Source of the DNA: Sphingomonas sp. 3P27F8
Lineage (GTDB): Bacteria > Pseudomonadota > Alphaproteobacteria > Sphingomonadales > Sphingomonadaceae
Assembly (NCBI RefSeq): GCF_005502745.1
Contig: NZ_SCNL01000011.1
Coordinates: 62,001-126,000, forward strand
Direction of reading: 5' to 3'
Length of the DNA stretch: 64,000 nt
Shown here piece after piece: positions 48,874 to 57,636 of the stretch. Every line of letters begins with the position of its first letter. Position 1 is the first letter of the stretch. The notes below the pieces were generated by a model that saw only the letters and a program-made list of their open reading frames with translations, made no database searches and was not told the DNA's origin. A program made the translations under genes and the position numbers.

Positions 48874-50610
48874 ATGCACCACGCCTTCATTCCCGCAGCC
48901 CTGCTGCTCATCGCCGCCGCGCCCGCCCCCAATGCGACCGACCGGCAGTTCGACCGTATCTGGCAAGACGAGTGGGCATGGCGCGAGAAGGAGGGGATCG
49001 CGGAGCGCGCGCCCGGCACGATCGATGCGCATATCGCCGACGATTCGGCCGCCGCCCACGCGCGCCGCCTGAGCCACTGGCAGGCAGTGCTCAAACAGCT
49101 CGATGCGGTCGAATCCGGGAAGCTCTCGCCCGACACGCTGACCGACTGGCAGGTCTATCGCGCGCAGATCGCCAGCCAGATCGACGACGAAACCTTCCGC
49201 GAATTCGAAAAACCGGTGAACGGCGACAGCGCCTTCTGGTCGGACCTTCCCTCCGCCGCGCGCGCCGATTTCGCCAACGGCGAGCGTGATTACCGCGCCT
49301 ACCTCTCCTGGCTGGGCGATATCCCGCGCTTCTTCACTCAGGAAACGGACAATATGAAAGCCGGGCTTGCACGCGGCTTCACCCCGCCCGCGATCGTGAT
49401 GCAGGGCCGCGACAAGGGCGTCGCCGACATCGCCGGCGCGACGGACCCGACCAAGGTCGCCTATTACGAACCGTTCGCCAAGCTGCCCGCGACGATCCCG
49501 CAGGCGACGCAGGCCGAACTGCGCGCCGCTGCGCGCAAAGTGATCGCCGAGCAGGTGATTCCGGCGCACCAGAAGCTGCTCGCGTTCCTGCGGACCAGCT
49601 ATTTTCCCGGGCTTACCAAAGAGCTTGGCGCTGACAAATATCCGAACGGCAAGGCTTACTACCAAAGCCGCATCCGCGTTTACACCACCACGAACATGAG
49701 CCCGGAAGAGATTCACAGGTTCGGCCTGGCGGAAGTGGCGAAGATCCGCGCGGAGATGGAGAAGGCGCGGACCGATGCCGGCTTCAGGGGCGATCTGCCC
49801 GCTTTCCTGAAATTCGTGCGTGACGATCCGCAATTCCACCCGACCACCGGCGATCAGTTGCTTAAGGAAGCGGCCTGGCATGCCAAGCGCTTCGACGGCA
49901 TGGCCGCGAAATGGTTTGGCCGGCTGCCGCGCCAGCGCTTCGCGATCGTCGAAGTGCCGCCGGAGGTGGCGCCATATTATACGGCGGGACGCGGCGGACC
50001 GGGCGTGTACCTCGTCAACACCTATGACCCGCAATCGCGCTCGCTGCCGCAGCTTCCCGCACTGACGCTGCATGAAAGCGCGCCGGGCCACGCCTTCCAG
50101 ATGCCACTGGCGGCTGAAAACAAGGCACTCAAGCCATTCCGCCGCAACAGCTACATCTCCGCTTATGGTGAAGGCTGGGCGCTGTACACCGAGCGGCTGG
50201 GCGACGAGATGGGCTTCTATCGCACGCCATACGAGCGGTTCGGGATGCTTTCCTACCAGATGTGGCGTGCGGCGCGGCTGGTGGTCGATACCGGCATTCA
50301 CACCCGGGGATGGACGCGCGAACAGGCGCAGCAATTCCTGCGCGACAATACCGCGCTGCCGGAGCGCGAGATCGTTTCCGAGGTCGATCGCTATATCGGC
50401 TGGCCGGGGCAGGCGCTGTCTTACTATCTTGGCGAGCAGGCGATCCTGAAGGCGCGGGCCAAGGCGCAACACGCGCTGGGCGCGAAATTCGATATCCGCA
50501 ATTTCCACGATACGGTGCTGTCGCTCGGCTCCGTGCCATTGCCGGTGCTGGAAGCACGGATCGATCGCTTCATCGCGGAGGGCGGCCACTCCCCCTATCC
50601 GAAGGACTGA
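48874..50610 (+). CDS. DUF885 family secreted protein
   Basis: A 578-residue DUF885 protein with an N-terminal signal peptide (MHHAFIPAALLLIAAAPAP). The metallopeptidase-like motif HESAPGH lies in LTLHESAPGHAFQ, with a downstream glutamate in AYGEGWALYTERLG. The family is widely annotated as putative peptidases of unknown substrate. The ATG at 48874 begins the signal; upstream open frame is not coding. The last 41 bases overlap the 3' end of the convergent mobA. Confidence 0.9.
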   Translation: MHHAFIPAALLLIAAAPAPNATDRQFDRIWQDEWAWREKEGIAERAPGTIDAHIADDSAAAHARRLSHWQAVLKQLDAVESGKLSPDTLTDWQVYRAQIASQIDDETFREFEKPVNGDSAFWSDLPSAARADFANGERDYRAYLSWLGDIPRFFTQETDNMKAGLARGFTPPAIVMQGRDKGVADIAGATDPTKVAYYEPFAKLPATIPQATQAELRAAARKVIAEQVIPAHQKLLAFLRTSYFPGLTKELGADKYPNGKAYYQSRIRVYTTTNMSPEEIHRFGLAEVAKIRAEMEKARTDAGFRGDLPAFLKFVRDDPQFHPTTGDQLLKEAAWHAKRFDGMAAKWFGRLPRQRFAIVEVPPEVAPYYTAGRGGPGVYLVNTYDPQSRSLPQLPALTLHESAPGHAFQMPLAAENKALKPFRRNSYISAYGEGWALYTERLGDEMGFYRTPYERFGMLSYQMWRAARLVVDTGIHTRGWTREQAQQFLRDNTALPEREIVSEVDRYIGWPGQALSYYLGEQAILKARAKAQHALGAKFDIRNFHDTVLSLGSVPLPVLEARIDRFIAEGGHSPYPKD

Positions 50611-51109
50611 GCGCGGCCAGGTCTTCGGGCCGGTTGATATTGGCGATCGGCGGCGCGTCGATCGCGCGCGCGCCGATAATCATGCACCATCTGCGCATGG
50701 ATCGATTGGGGTCGATGCGCAGATGGCGCTCCAGCGGATCGGCCAGTTCCACGGGCCAGCACCCGATGATAGGCGTCTCCGCGACAAAGCTTGCACCCGC
50801 CGACGCGGCAAGCGTCGCCAGCGTTTCCGCCGGCACGAACGGCGTGTCGCACCCGATCGTCACAATTGCCTTGTGCCCGCGCGCAACGGCAAAATGCAGC
50901 GCCCCGCAGATCCCGCCCAGCGGCCCCAGCCCGGCCGCCGGGCGATCGGGAACATCTTCCGCGCCGCTCACCACCACCTCCCCCACGAACGGCGCCAGCG
51001 TTGCCCGTGCATGATCGGTGAGCGTCATGCCATCCAGCAGCGCGCGCGCCTTGTCGCTGCCGAACCGACGCGATCCGCCCCCTGCGAGCACCACGCCGAG
51101 CAATGTCAT
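50570..51109 (-). CDS. mobA: Molybdenum cofactor guanylyltransferase
   Basis: MobA attaches GMP to molybdopterin to make the guanine dinucleotide cofactor. The 179-residue protein begins with LAGGGSRRFGSDKARALLDG (GTP-binding, glycine-rich) and has LGPLGGICGAL, GCDTPFVPAETLA and the C-terminal NINRPEDLAAL. It starts at the ATG overlapping the fdhD stop (ATGA), so it is coupled to fdhD. Its 3' end overlaps the convergent DUF885 gene by 41 bases. Confidence 0.92.
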   Translation of the reverse strand: MTLLGVVLAGGGSRRFGSDKARALLDGMTLTDHARATLAPFVGEVVVSGAEDVPDRPAAGLGPLGGICGALHFAVARGHKAIVTIGCDTPFVPAETLATLAASAGASFVAETPIIGCWPVELADPLERHLRIDPNRSMRRWCMIIGARAIDAPPIANINRPEDLAALSPSDRGSGRPPR

Positions 51110-51885
51110 GGCACCAGTTCCAGCAGCGCATCGGCGCGCGCGAGCACCGTTAGCCGCAAGCCACACGCCCGTGCCCGCTCGACCGCAAGGCTCGTCGGGG
51201 CAGAGATGGTGACGAGGTGCGGGCACCCCGCCAGCGCCGCCTTCTCCACAAGTTCGTACGAACAACGCGAGGTGAGCAAGGCGAACCCCCCATCCCAATC
51301 GACGTCCGCACGCAGCATGGCACCGATCAGCTTGTCGAACGCGTTGTGCCGGCCGACATCCTCGCGCACCGCGATCAAGCGTCCTGCGGCCGTGCAGCAC
51401 GCGGCGGCGTGGACCGCCCCGGTCACGCGGTTGAGCGGCTGATGCGCCGACAGATCGGACAGCGCCTGAAATATCGCCTCTGTCGACGCGCGCGAATTTC
51501 CAGCCGCCTGCGGCAGGGGGCGGATCGCCTGCTCCAGATTCTCGATGCCGCAGATGCCGCAAGAGGATTCGCCAATGCGATGCCGCGCCCGCTCCGCCAC
51601 CGCCGCGACGCGATCCGCCACCAGGGTGACGCGCACCAGTTCTCCCTCGCTATGCTCGACATGATCGACATCGAGTATTTGCCCGGCGTGCGTCACCAGC
51701 CGTTCGGCAAAGGCAAAGCCCGTCACGAAATCGTCGAGATCCGCAGGGGTCGCCATCATCACGGCATAGCCAATCCCGTTGAACTCGATCGCCACCGGCC
51801 GCTCCACCGCGACGGCCCGCGTTGTCGGCTCCGCTACGCCTGAGATCGCGATGCGCGCGAAATCGATACCGATGTGTTCCGCCAT
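51106..51885 (-). CDS. fdhD: Formate dehydrogenase accessory sulfurtransferase
   Basis: FdhD transfers sulfur from IscS to the molybdenum cofactor of formate dehydrogenase. The 259-residue protein has the active-site pair C109-x-x-C112 in GESSCGICGIENL, DDFVTGFAFAE at about 51-61, and GRHNAFDKLIGA later. The start ATG 51885 is chosen for AGGATGAGG upstream; other starts lie 18 bases further. It precedes mobA, so the pair supports a molybdoenzyme encoded elsewhere. Confidence 0.93.
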   Translation of the reverse strand: MAEHIGIDFARIAISGVAEPTTRAVAVERPVAIEFNGIGYAVMMATPADLDDFVTGFAFAERLVTHAGQILDVDHVEHSEGELVRVTLVADRVAAVAERARHRIGESSCGICGIENLEQAIRPLPQAAGNSRASTEAIFQALSDLSAHQPLNRVTGAVHAAACCTAAGRLIAVREDVGRHNAFDKLIGAMLRADVDWDGGFALLTSRCSYELVEKAALAGCPHLVTISAPTSLAVERARACGLRLTVLARADALLELVP

Positions 51886-51983
51886 TGACCTCATCCTATC
51901 CATGCAAGCCCGCGAACGGAAACATTGCGTTCCCCAACCCGGCTATCGACGACGGCGCGCAGCCGACGCTATAGCGATTCGCG

Positions 51984-52577
51984 ATGACAAAACCTCTCGA
52001 CGATGCTGCGCTCGACCAGCTTTTCCGAACCGCCCGAACATACAATGGCTACACCGACGAGCCCGTATCCGAAGCCGAGCTTCACGCGATCTGGGATCTG
52101 ATGAAGATGGGGCCGACCTCCGCGAACCAGCTTCCCGCCCGGCTCGTGTGGTGCGTCAGCGACGAGGCGAAGGCAAAGCTGGCCGCCGCCAGCTCGGGGA
52201 CTAATGGCAAGAAGATACTGCAGGCGCCGGTCAGCGTCGTGATCGGGATGGATCTGGACTTCCACCTGCATCTGCCGGAGCTTTTCCCGCATACTGACGC
52301 AAAAGCGTGGTTCGAGGGCAATCTGCCGCTGCGCGAGGCACACGCATTCCGCAATTCATCGCTTCAGGGCGCGTATTTCATCATGGCCGCCCGTGCACTC
52401 GGCCTGGATACCGGCCCGATGTCCGGCTTCGACGCCGCGCAGGTGGACGCGGCATTCTTTGCCGACCAGCCGAACGTGCGGACCAACTTCATTTCGACGC
52501 TCGGCCATGGCGATCCCGCGACGATCTTCGATCGTCTGCCGCGCCCGGCGTTCGAAAAGTTCAACCGCATCGCCTGA
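51984..52577 (+). CDS. Nitroreductase family protein (malonic semialdehyde reductase-like)
   Basis: An FMN-dependent reductase of 197 residues, closest to RutE/HadB. The FMN-binding stretch is MGPTSANQLPARLVW (about 42-56), and other conserved parts are FRNSSLQGAYFIMAARALGLDTGPMSGFD and VRTNFISTLGHGDP. RutE reduces malonic semialdehyde in pyrimidine degradation; no other rut genes are adjacent, so a generic nitroreductase or aldehyde reductase is equally possible. Confidence 0.88.
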   Translation: MTKPLDDAALDQLFRTARTYNGYTDEPVSEAELHAIWDLMKMGPTSANQLPARLVWCVSDEAKAKLAAASSGTNGKKILQAPVSVVIGMDLDFHLHLPELFPHTDAKAWFEGNLPLREAHAFRNSSLQGAYFIMAARALGLDTGPMSGFDAAQVDAAFFADQPNVRTNFISTLGHGDPATIFDRLPRPAFEKFNRIA

Positions 52578-52591
52578 ACCTCGGGAATAGC

Positions 52592-53203
52592 GTGCGCACA
52601 CTGGTAATCGACACGGCAACCGCCGCCTGCTCGGTCGCGCTGATCGAGGGCGGGCGTGTGCTCGATCGACGCCACGAAACGGTCGGGCGCGGCCATGCCG
52701 AGCGGCTGGTGCCGATGATCGCCGAACTCACCGATGGTGGCCGCGCCGGGCACATCCTGGTCGATGTCGGGCCAGGCAGCTTCACGGGAATTCGCGTGGG
52801 CATCGCCGCGGCGCGCGGCCTGGCGCTCGGCTGGGGTGCAAGCGTCGCCGGCTATAGCTCGACCGCGCTGATCGCCGCTGCCGCGATCGCTGATGGCATT
52901 GCCGCCCCGCTTGCGGTCGTGCTGGAAGGCGGGCACGGTGAGTTGTTCATGCAGGGCTATCTCGCTCCCTTGGCTGCCGATGGCGCGTTGCGGTCTTTAC
53001 CGCCGATGGAGGCGCTTCACGCGCTGGCCGGTCGCCCTGCGGTCGGTAGCGGAGTGCGCTGGCTCACGCCGCTCGATGCCGGGCTGGCGGCGCACGAGGC
53101 GCTCCCCGACGCCGCCCGCGCGATACTCCTCCCCGAGGCATTGACGTCGCTGCCCGCGCGCCCGCTTTACGGACGCGCGCCGGATGCCAAGCTGCCGTCA
53201 TGA
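52592..53203 (+). CDS. tsaB: tRNA threonylcarbamoyladenosine biosynthesis protein TsaB
   Basis: TsaB is the non-catalytic partner of TsaD and TsaE in making t6A37 on tRNA. The 203-residue protein has the ASKHA-fold start TLVIDTATAACSVALIEGG, then HAERLVPMIAEL, VDVGPGSFTGIRVGIAAARGLALG. The GTG at 52592 is the start by similarity. Its stop overlaps the rimI ATG by 4 bases, the standard tsaB-rimI arrangement. Confidence 0.93.
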   Translation: MRTLVIDTATAACSVALIEGGRVLDRRHETVGRGHAERLVPMIAELTDGGRAGHILVDVGPGSFTGIRVGIAAARGLALGWGASVAGYSSTALIAAAAIADGIAAPLAVVLEGGHGELFMQGYLAPLAADGALRSLPPMEALHALAGRPAVGSGVRWLTPLDAGLAAHEALPDAARAILLPEALTSLPARPLYGRAPDAKLPS

Positions 53204-53673
53204 GCACGTCGCTGCGCATGATCGAGCTTTCTGCCGGCGGCGCGCCCGATATCGAGGCGGTCGATACGGTTATGACAGAAGCGTTCGATCCGCGCTTCGG
53301 CGAAGCGTGGACACGCAGCCAGTGCCTCGGCATCCTGGCGATGCCCGGGGTCTGGTTGTCGCTGGCGCGCGTCGAAGGAGAAATAGCGGCCTTCGCTTTG
53401 TCGCGCGCGATCGTGGACGAAGCGGAGTTGCTGCTGATCGCGGTGCGCCCCTCCTTTCGTCGGCGCGGGATCGGTGCGGCATTGTTGCGCGGCGTGATCG
53501 CCGATGCGCGCGAACGCGGCGTCACGCGCCTGCATCTGGAGGTGCGCGCCGGCAACGAGGCCGTCCATCTTTACACCGCGCACGGTTTCGCGAAGGTGGG
53601 GGAGCGGCGCGACTATTATCGCGGACGATCCGGCAGCGCATTCGACGCGCACAGCTACGCCCTTTCGCTGTGA
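53200..53673 (+). CDS. rimI: Ribosomal-protein-alanine N-acetyltransferase
   Basis: A GNAT acetyltransferase of 157 residues, placed right after tsaB as RimI usually is. It has the acetyl-CoA loop RRRGIGAALLRGVI and the C-terminal motif LEVRAGNEAVHLYTAHGFAKVGERRDYY, typical of RimI. The substrate is the N-terminal alanine of ribosomal protein S18, or more general N-terminal acetylation, by family. The ATG overlaps the tsaB stop. Confidence 0.9.
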   Translation: MSTSLRMIELSAGGAPDIEAVDTVMTEAFDPRFGEAWTRSQCLGILAMPGVWLSLARVEGEIAAFALSRAIVDEAELLLIAVRPSFRRRGIGAALLRGVIADARERGVTRLHLEVRAGNEAVHLYTAHGFAKVGERRDYYRGRSGSAFDAHSYALSL

Positions 53674-53734
53674 CGCCGTTGTTTCGCGCGGCGGGTGCAG
53701 ATAGGCCGGCTGGGAAACAAGAGGGAGCTAATCG

Positions 53735-54298
53735 TTGATCGCCATCCGGCCCGCCCGATCCGAAGACGCCGCCGCCATCGCGGCGATCTATGCGCCATAT
53801 GTGCTATCGGGCACGGTTTCGTTCGAAACCGAAGCGCCCGATGCGCGCGCGATCCGCACACGGATGGCCTCATCCGGCGGTCTCTATCCCTGGCTCGTCG
53901 CGACCTCAGGAAACGGCGAGGACTCCGGGGTAGTCGCTTATGCCTATGCGACGCGCTTCCGTGATCGCCCCGCCTATCGCTACGTCGTTGAAACCTCGAT
54001 CTACGTATCCGGTTCATTGTCTGGCCAAGGCGTCGGGCGGCTGCTGTACGAGGCACTGATCGATACGCTTCGCGCACAAGGCTTCACCCAGGCTATCGGG
54101 GTGCTTTCGCTGCCCAACGACGCCTCGATATCGCTTCACGAAGCGGTAGGTTTCCGCCGCGCCGGGGTGTATCGCGAGATCGGCTACAAGCAGGGCCGCT
54201 GGATCGACGTCGGTTTCTGGCAGTGCGAACTGAACGACAGCACCGTCCCGCCGGTAGAGCCGCGCCCGTTCTCCGAAACCGGCGTCGTGCGCGCGTGA
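53735..54298 (+). CDS. GNAT acetyltransferase, phosphinothricin-type
   Basis: A 187-residue GNAT acetyltransferase of the PAT/MnaT branch. IYAPYVLSGTVSFETEAP is the family signature, followed by VVETSIYVSGSLSGQGVGRLLYEALID and LPNDASISLHEAVGFRRAG, with the C-terminal GRWIDVGFWQ. Such enzymes acetylate phosphinothricin or methionine sulfone-like substrates, or other amino groups; the physiological substrate is unknown. It uses a TTG start with GAGGGAG upstream and follows rimI after a 61-base gap. Confidence 0.88.
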   Translation: MIAIRPARSEDAAAIAAIYAPYVLSGTVSFETEAPDARAIRTRMASSGGLYPWLVATSGNGEDSGVVAYAYATRFRDRPAYRYVVETSIYVSGSLSGQGVGRLLYEALIDTLRAQGFTQAIGVLSLPNDASISLHEAVGFRRAGVYREIGYKQGRWIDVGFWQCELNDSTVPPVEPRPFSETGVVRA

Positions 54299-54305
54299 CG
54301 TTCGC

Positions 54306-54929
54306 TCAGCGCCTGCCGCGATAGGCGGGAAGCGCGAGGCGGAACCGCATCGCGGCGGCGCGCAGGGCGAAGCCGGCCAGCACCGCGATCAGCGCCGCGC
54401 CGATCATCGGCAAGCCCAGCAGCGTGAGGACAACGAACAGCGCCGCCGCCAGCGCGGCCGCCGTCACGTAAAGCTCCGGCCGCATGATGATCGACGGTTC
54501 GCCCGCCAGAACATCGCGGATCACGCCGCCGACGCACGCCGTCACCACCCCCATCAGCGCAGCAGGGAGCGGCGGCACGCCGAAACGTAGCGCCTTGGCC
54601 GCGCCATAGACCGCATAAGCCGCCAGCCCCACCGCATCGAACCAGTCGAGCGCGGCGCCACGCCACCATTTCTCCGGTGTCGCCCAGATCACCAGCGCCA
54701 CCGTGAGGCAGACGGCCGGGGCGCGGCTGTCATGCACCCAGAATACCGGGGCGCCGATCAGCAGATCGCGCACCGTTCCCCCGCCGACGCCGGTAATCAG
54801 CGCGAAGAAGGCGAGCGTCACCATCGTCTGCGCGCGCCGTGCCGCCGCCAGCGCACCCGAGGCCGCGAACACCGCCAGCCCGGCAAGATCGAACCATGGT
54901 GCGAACGTGGGAAGAAGATCGGGCGTCAT
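54306..54929 (-). CDS. Trimeric intracellular cation channel/UPF0126 family membrane protein
   Basis: A 207-residue membrane protein with six to seven helices in two repeats. GLAVFAASGALAAARRAQTMV and GVGGGTVRDLLIGAPVFWV form the first repeat, and GLAAYAVYGAAKAL with GVVTACVGGVIRDVLAGEPS the second. The paired GGGTVRD/GGVIRD motifs are the UPF0126 (YadS/YicG) hallmark; the family is related to TRIC channels, and some members have been linked to glycine transport. It converges with the GNAT gene, eight bases apart. Confidence 0.9.
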   Translation of the reverse strand: MTPDLLPTFAPWFDLAGLAVFAASGALAAARRAQTMVTLAFFALITGVGGGTVRDLLIGAPVFWVHDSRAPAVCLTVALVIWATPEKWWRGAALDWFDAVGLAAYAVYGAAKALRFGVPPLPAALMGVVTACVGGVIRDVLAGEPSIIMRPELYVTAAALAAALFVVLTLLGLPMIGAALIAVLAGFALRAAAMRFRLALPAYRGRR

Positions 54930-55420
54930 CAGCGCTAGCTAACGCCGGCGTGAACGCCGGTCAGCCGAAATCTCGCGATCCAGCGCAACAGCCAGCACGA
55001 GGACTGCGTCGTGACGACACCGGGCGGCGCGGCATTCGAACAGCGCCCGCAAAGCAAGCGGGAAGACCGCACCCGCCTTTATCTTCGCTAATCGGCCCTC
55101 ATCGCCGGGCCTGTGGACAAGTTATTCATCCGCCAGCCCAGCCGGGGGACTCGCCATGGGTCACGCGCTGCGCTTTTCCGCGCGTTCAAGCTGCTGATCC
55201 GCCACGGGATATTCTTCCGCTCCGCCTCATCGTTCGTCTTGCACGATGCCGGCACAAAACCTGGCCAGCCCAAGATCGGGCTGCGCCGCCTGCCCTGTGC
55301 GTAACGTGGATATCGTGGATTATTCCTAACCCTGAACAGCCGGTTGCCGCAGGTTAAGACGATGCATTCCATGATCTGAACATTGTCTTTTCGTGACCAT
55401 CAAACAACGGGAGTAACGAT
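54930..55420. other. 490-base non-coding stretch with DnaA-box-like pair
   Basis: No credible gene. The upstream region of the TRIC-type gene has a small hairpin (CCGGCGT-GA-ACGCCGG near 54946). At 55112-55130 TGTGGACAA, one base from the TTGTCCACA DnaA box on the reverse strand, stands next to TTATTCATC on the forward strand. A CAGCCC/GGGCTG hairpin follows near 55263. It reads as a long intergenic region with regulatory potential; nothing more can be shown. Confidence 0.4.
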
Positions 55421-55729
55421 GTGCGTAAACTGATGCTGGCGGTGGGTGCCACCGCGATGGTCGTTCCGACGCTGATCGCGACGACGCATGAAGCCGAGGC
55501 GCGCGGTCGCCATGAATATCGCGAATGGCGCGGACATGACGGCCGCATGCGCTGTCGCAGGCCGGACGGCACGACCGGGCTCGTCGTAGGTGGCGTCGCC
55601 GGTGCGCTCGTCGGTCGCACGATCGACCCGCGTGGCGACCGCACGCTCGGCACGCTGGGCGGCGCTGCGCTGGGCGCACTGGCTGGTCGGGCGATAGAGC
55701 GCGGATCGGGCAGCCGCGGCTGTCGCTGA
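55421..55729 (+). CDS. Small exported glycine-zipper protein
   Basis: A 102-residue protein. A signal peptide (MRKLMLAVGATAMVVPTLIA) is followed by a basic, histidine-rich region (EARGRHEYREWRGHDGRMRC), then a hydrophobic glycine zipper in two repeats (GLVVGGVAGALVGRTID, LGTLGGAALGALAGRAIE). A C-terminal GCR carries a second cysteine that may pair with the first. Such glycine-zipper 2TM domains associate with the outer membrane or form helical bundles. It starts with GTG, eight bases after GGGAG. Confidence 0.75.
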   Translation: MRKLMLAVGATAMVVPTLIATTHEAEARGRHEYREWRGHDGRMRCRRPDGTTGLVVGGVAGALVGRTIDPRGDRTLGTLGGAALGALAGRAIERGSGSRGCR

Positions 55730-55802
55730 TAAATTTACGCGGGCGCGGCGCTTTTTCGCGTCGCGCCCGTTGTAGCGGCGAAACAGGCACGAGGAATATG
55801 CA

Positions 55803-56231
55803 ATGCCCACTCACAGCGGTTCCGCACGGTACGAAGGCTTCGGGAAGGACGGAGAGGGCTTCGTCTCGACCCAGTCCGGCGCGCTGGCCGACAATCCTTA
55901 TGGTTTCGCCACCCGGTTCGAGGACGAGCCCGGCACGAACCCGGAAGAGCTGATCGCCGCCGCCCATGCAAGCTGCTTCACGATGGCGCTTAGCTTTGCG
56001 CTCGCCCGCGCGGGCCATACGCGCGGCACGCTCGACACCACGGCAAAGGTGACGCTCGACAAGGACGGCGACGGCTTCAAGATCAGCAAATCGGCGCTCG
56101 AGCTGCGCGCGAACGTGCCCGGCATATCATCGGACGAGTTTACGCGGATCGCCAACGAAGCGAAGGCGGGCTGCCCGGTTTCAAAGCTGATGAACGCGGA
56201 GATTTCGCTGACGCACAGCCTGGCGGAATGA
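55803..56231 (+). CDS. OsmC/Ohr family peroxidase-like protein
   Basis: A cysteine-based peroxidase of 142 residues that reduces organic peroxides. Two reactive cysteines appear in AAHASCFTMALSFAL (about 59-61) and EAKAGCPVSKLMNAE (about 125). NPEELIAAAHA and SKSALELRANVPGIS also match OsmC, and the TNPEEL segment favours OsmC over Ohr. GAGGA lies seven bases before the ATG. Stress induction is expected but no regulator is adjacent. Confidence 0.92.
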   Translation: MPTHSGSARYEGFGKDGEGFVSTQSGALADNPYGFATRFEDEPGTNPEELIAAAHASCFTMALSFALARAGHTRGTLDTTAKVTLDKDGDGFKISKSALELRANVPGISSDEFTRIANEAKAGCPVSKLMNAEISLTHSLAE

Positions 56232-56304
56232 TGGGCGCCTGCCCATAAACTGATTTCATCTGTTACTATCTTGGCAGCCGGTCGCGCCGTGCTATGGTGA
56301 TTGC

Positions 56305-57171
56305 ATGGCCGACGCGACCCTCCAGAGCCCTCCCCCCGGTGCCGCCGACGATTGGACGGTGCCGCAGAACTGGGCGCATTACACGCCCGAGGACCATGCG
56401 ACCTGGGACATATTGTTCGCGCGGCAGGCGAAGCTGTTGCCGGGGCGCGCATCCACCGCATATCTGCGTGGGCTGGACATACTCAGGCTGTCCCGCCCCG
56501 GCATCCCGGATTTTGAGGAACTGTCCGAGCGGCTGATGAAGCTGACCGGGTGGCAGGTCGTGGCGGTGCCGGGGCTGGTGCCGGATGATGTGTTCTTCGA
56601 TCATATGGCCAATCGCCGGTTCGTCGCGGGTAATTTCATCCGTCGGCCGGATCAGCTTGACTATCTTCAGGAGCCGGACGTTTTTCATGACGTGTTCGGC
56701 CATGTGCCGATGCTCGCCGATCCGGTGTTTGCCGATTACCTGGTCGCTTACGGCAAGGGCGGCCAGCGCGCGCTCGGGCTGCATTCGCTGCAATATCTCG
56801 CGCGCCTCTATTGGTATACGGTCGAGTTCGGGCTGATCGCGGAGCCGGAGGGGCTGCGTATCTATGGCGCGGGGATCGTCTCAAGCTCCGCCGAAAGCAG
56901 GTTCGCGCTCGATGATCCCTCCCCAAACCGGATCGCCTTCGATCTCACCCGCGTGATGCGCACCGACTATCGGATCGACGATTTTCAGCAGAACTACTTC
57001 GTCATTCCGAGTTTCGACGAGCTGCTGAAGGTGACGGTCGAAACCGATTTCGCGCCGCTCTACGAAGCGATCAGGGGGCAGCCGGACATTCCTGTCGCGA
57101 CGCTCGTGCCGCAGGACGAGGTGCTCACCCGCGGCACCCAGGCCTATGCGCAGGGCAAGGCCCGTCATTGA
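56305..57171 (+). CDS. phhA: Phenylalanine 4-monooxygenase
   Basis: A tetrahydrobiopterin- and non-heme-iron-dependent enzyme that turns phenylalanine into tyrosine. The 288-residue bacterial type has no regulatory domain. The iron ligands are H128 and H133 in FHDVFGHVP and E174 in YTVEFGL. Other conserved blocks are GWQVVAVPGLVP and RTDYRIDDFQQNYFVI. A small globin-like gene starts 30 bases later on the same strand. No pterin-recycling (PCD) gene is in the window. Confidence 0.96.
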   Translation: MADATLQSPPPGAADDWTVPQNWAHYTPEDHATWDILFARQAKLLPGRASTAYLRGLDILRLSRPGIPDFEELSERLMKLTGWQVVAVPGLVPDDVFFDHMANRRFVAGNFIRRPDQLDYLQEPDVFHDVFGHVPMLADPVFADYLVAYGKGGQRALGLHSLQYLARLYWYTVEFGLIAEPEGLRIYGAGIVSSSAESRFALDDPSPNRIAFDLTRVMRTDYRIDDFQQNYFVIPSFDELLKVTVETDFAPLYEAIRGQPDIPVATLVPQDEVLTRGTQAYAQGKARH

Positions 57172-57201
57172 CAATGAGGTAAACGACGACAGACTGGCGC
57201 C

Positions 57202-57636
57202 ATGCGGAGCGACGCGGATCTGATGCAGCGCAGCCTTGCCGCCGCCGCATCGCATGAACCGGCGATGCGCGCGGCGCTGTTCGAACGTTTCTTCGCGCGT
57301 TATCCCGATCGGCGCCAAATCTTCCTGCACGTCGAGGCGACATCCGTGCGGATGACCAGCGAAACACTGGCGTGGATGCTTGGCCTGGCCCAGGGCGAAG
57401 GCTGGGTCTGGGGGCAAATCGCGGAGCTTGTTTTCCAGCACCGCAACTACGGGCATCTGCCGGCGCAGGAATATGCCGATTTCGTCACCATGACGATCGA
57501 CGCGCTTGGCGATGCCGCCCGCCCGGAATGGAGCGAGGCGACGGCAACTGCATGGCGTCGCCACGCCGCATCGCTCAACGCACTGATCGAGAAGGCGATC
57601 GGCGAATGGACCGAATCCCCTCTCTCCTACCCCTAG
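57202..57636 (+). CDS. Globin-like protein
   Basis: A 144-residue all-helical protein that reads as a globin. LFERFFARYPDRRQIFLHV has the CD1 phenylalanine (F41). LVFQHRNYGHLPAQEYADFVTMTIDALG carries a proximal histidine candidate (H80) followed by the H-x-x-YG signature and helix G. EWSEATATAWRRHAASLNAL matches the helix H of single-domain bacterial globins. No reductase domain is present. The distal residue cannot be fixed by eye. The gene lies directly behind the oxygen-using phhA, so a role in oxygen or NO chemistry near that enzyme is an inference. Its 3' end overlaps the convergent prmA by 4 bases. Confidence 0.65.
   Translation: MRSDADLMQRSLAAAASHEPAMRAALFERFFARYPDRRQIFLHVEATSVRMTSETLAWMLGLAQGEGWVWGQIAELVFQHRNYGHLPAQEYADFVTMTIDALGDAARPEWSEATATAWRRHAASLNALIEKAIGEWTESPLSYP

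Noticed and set aside
54839..55357. 172-residue frame in the long intergenic region
   Set aside because: Pro/Arg/Ala-rich, no domain, no ribosome site; typical chance frame in GC-rich DNA.
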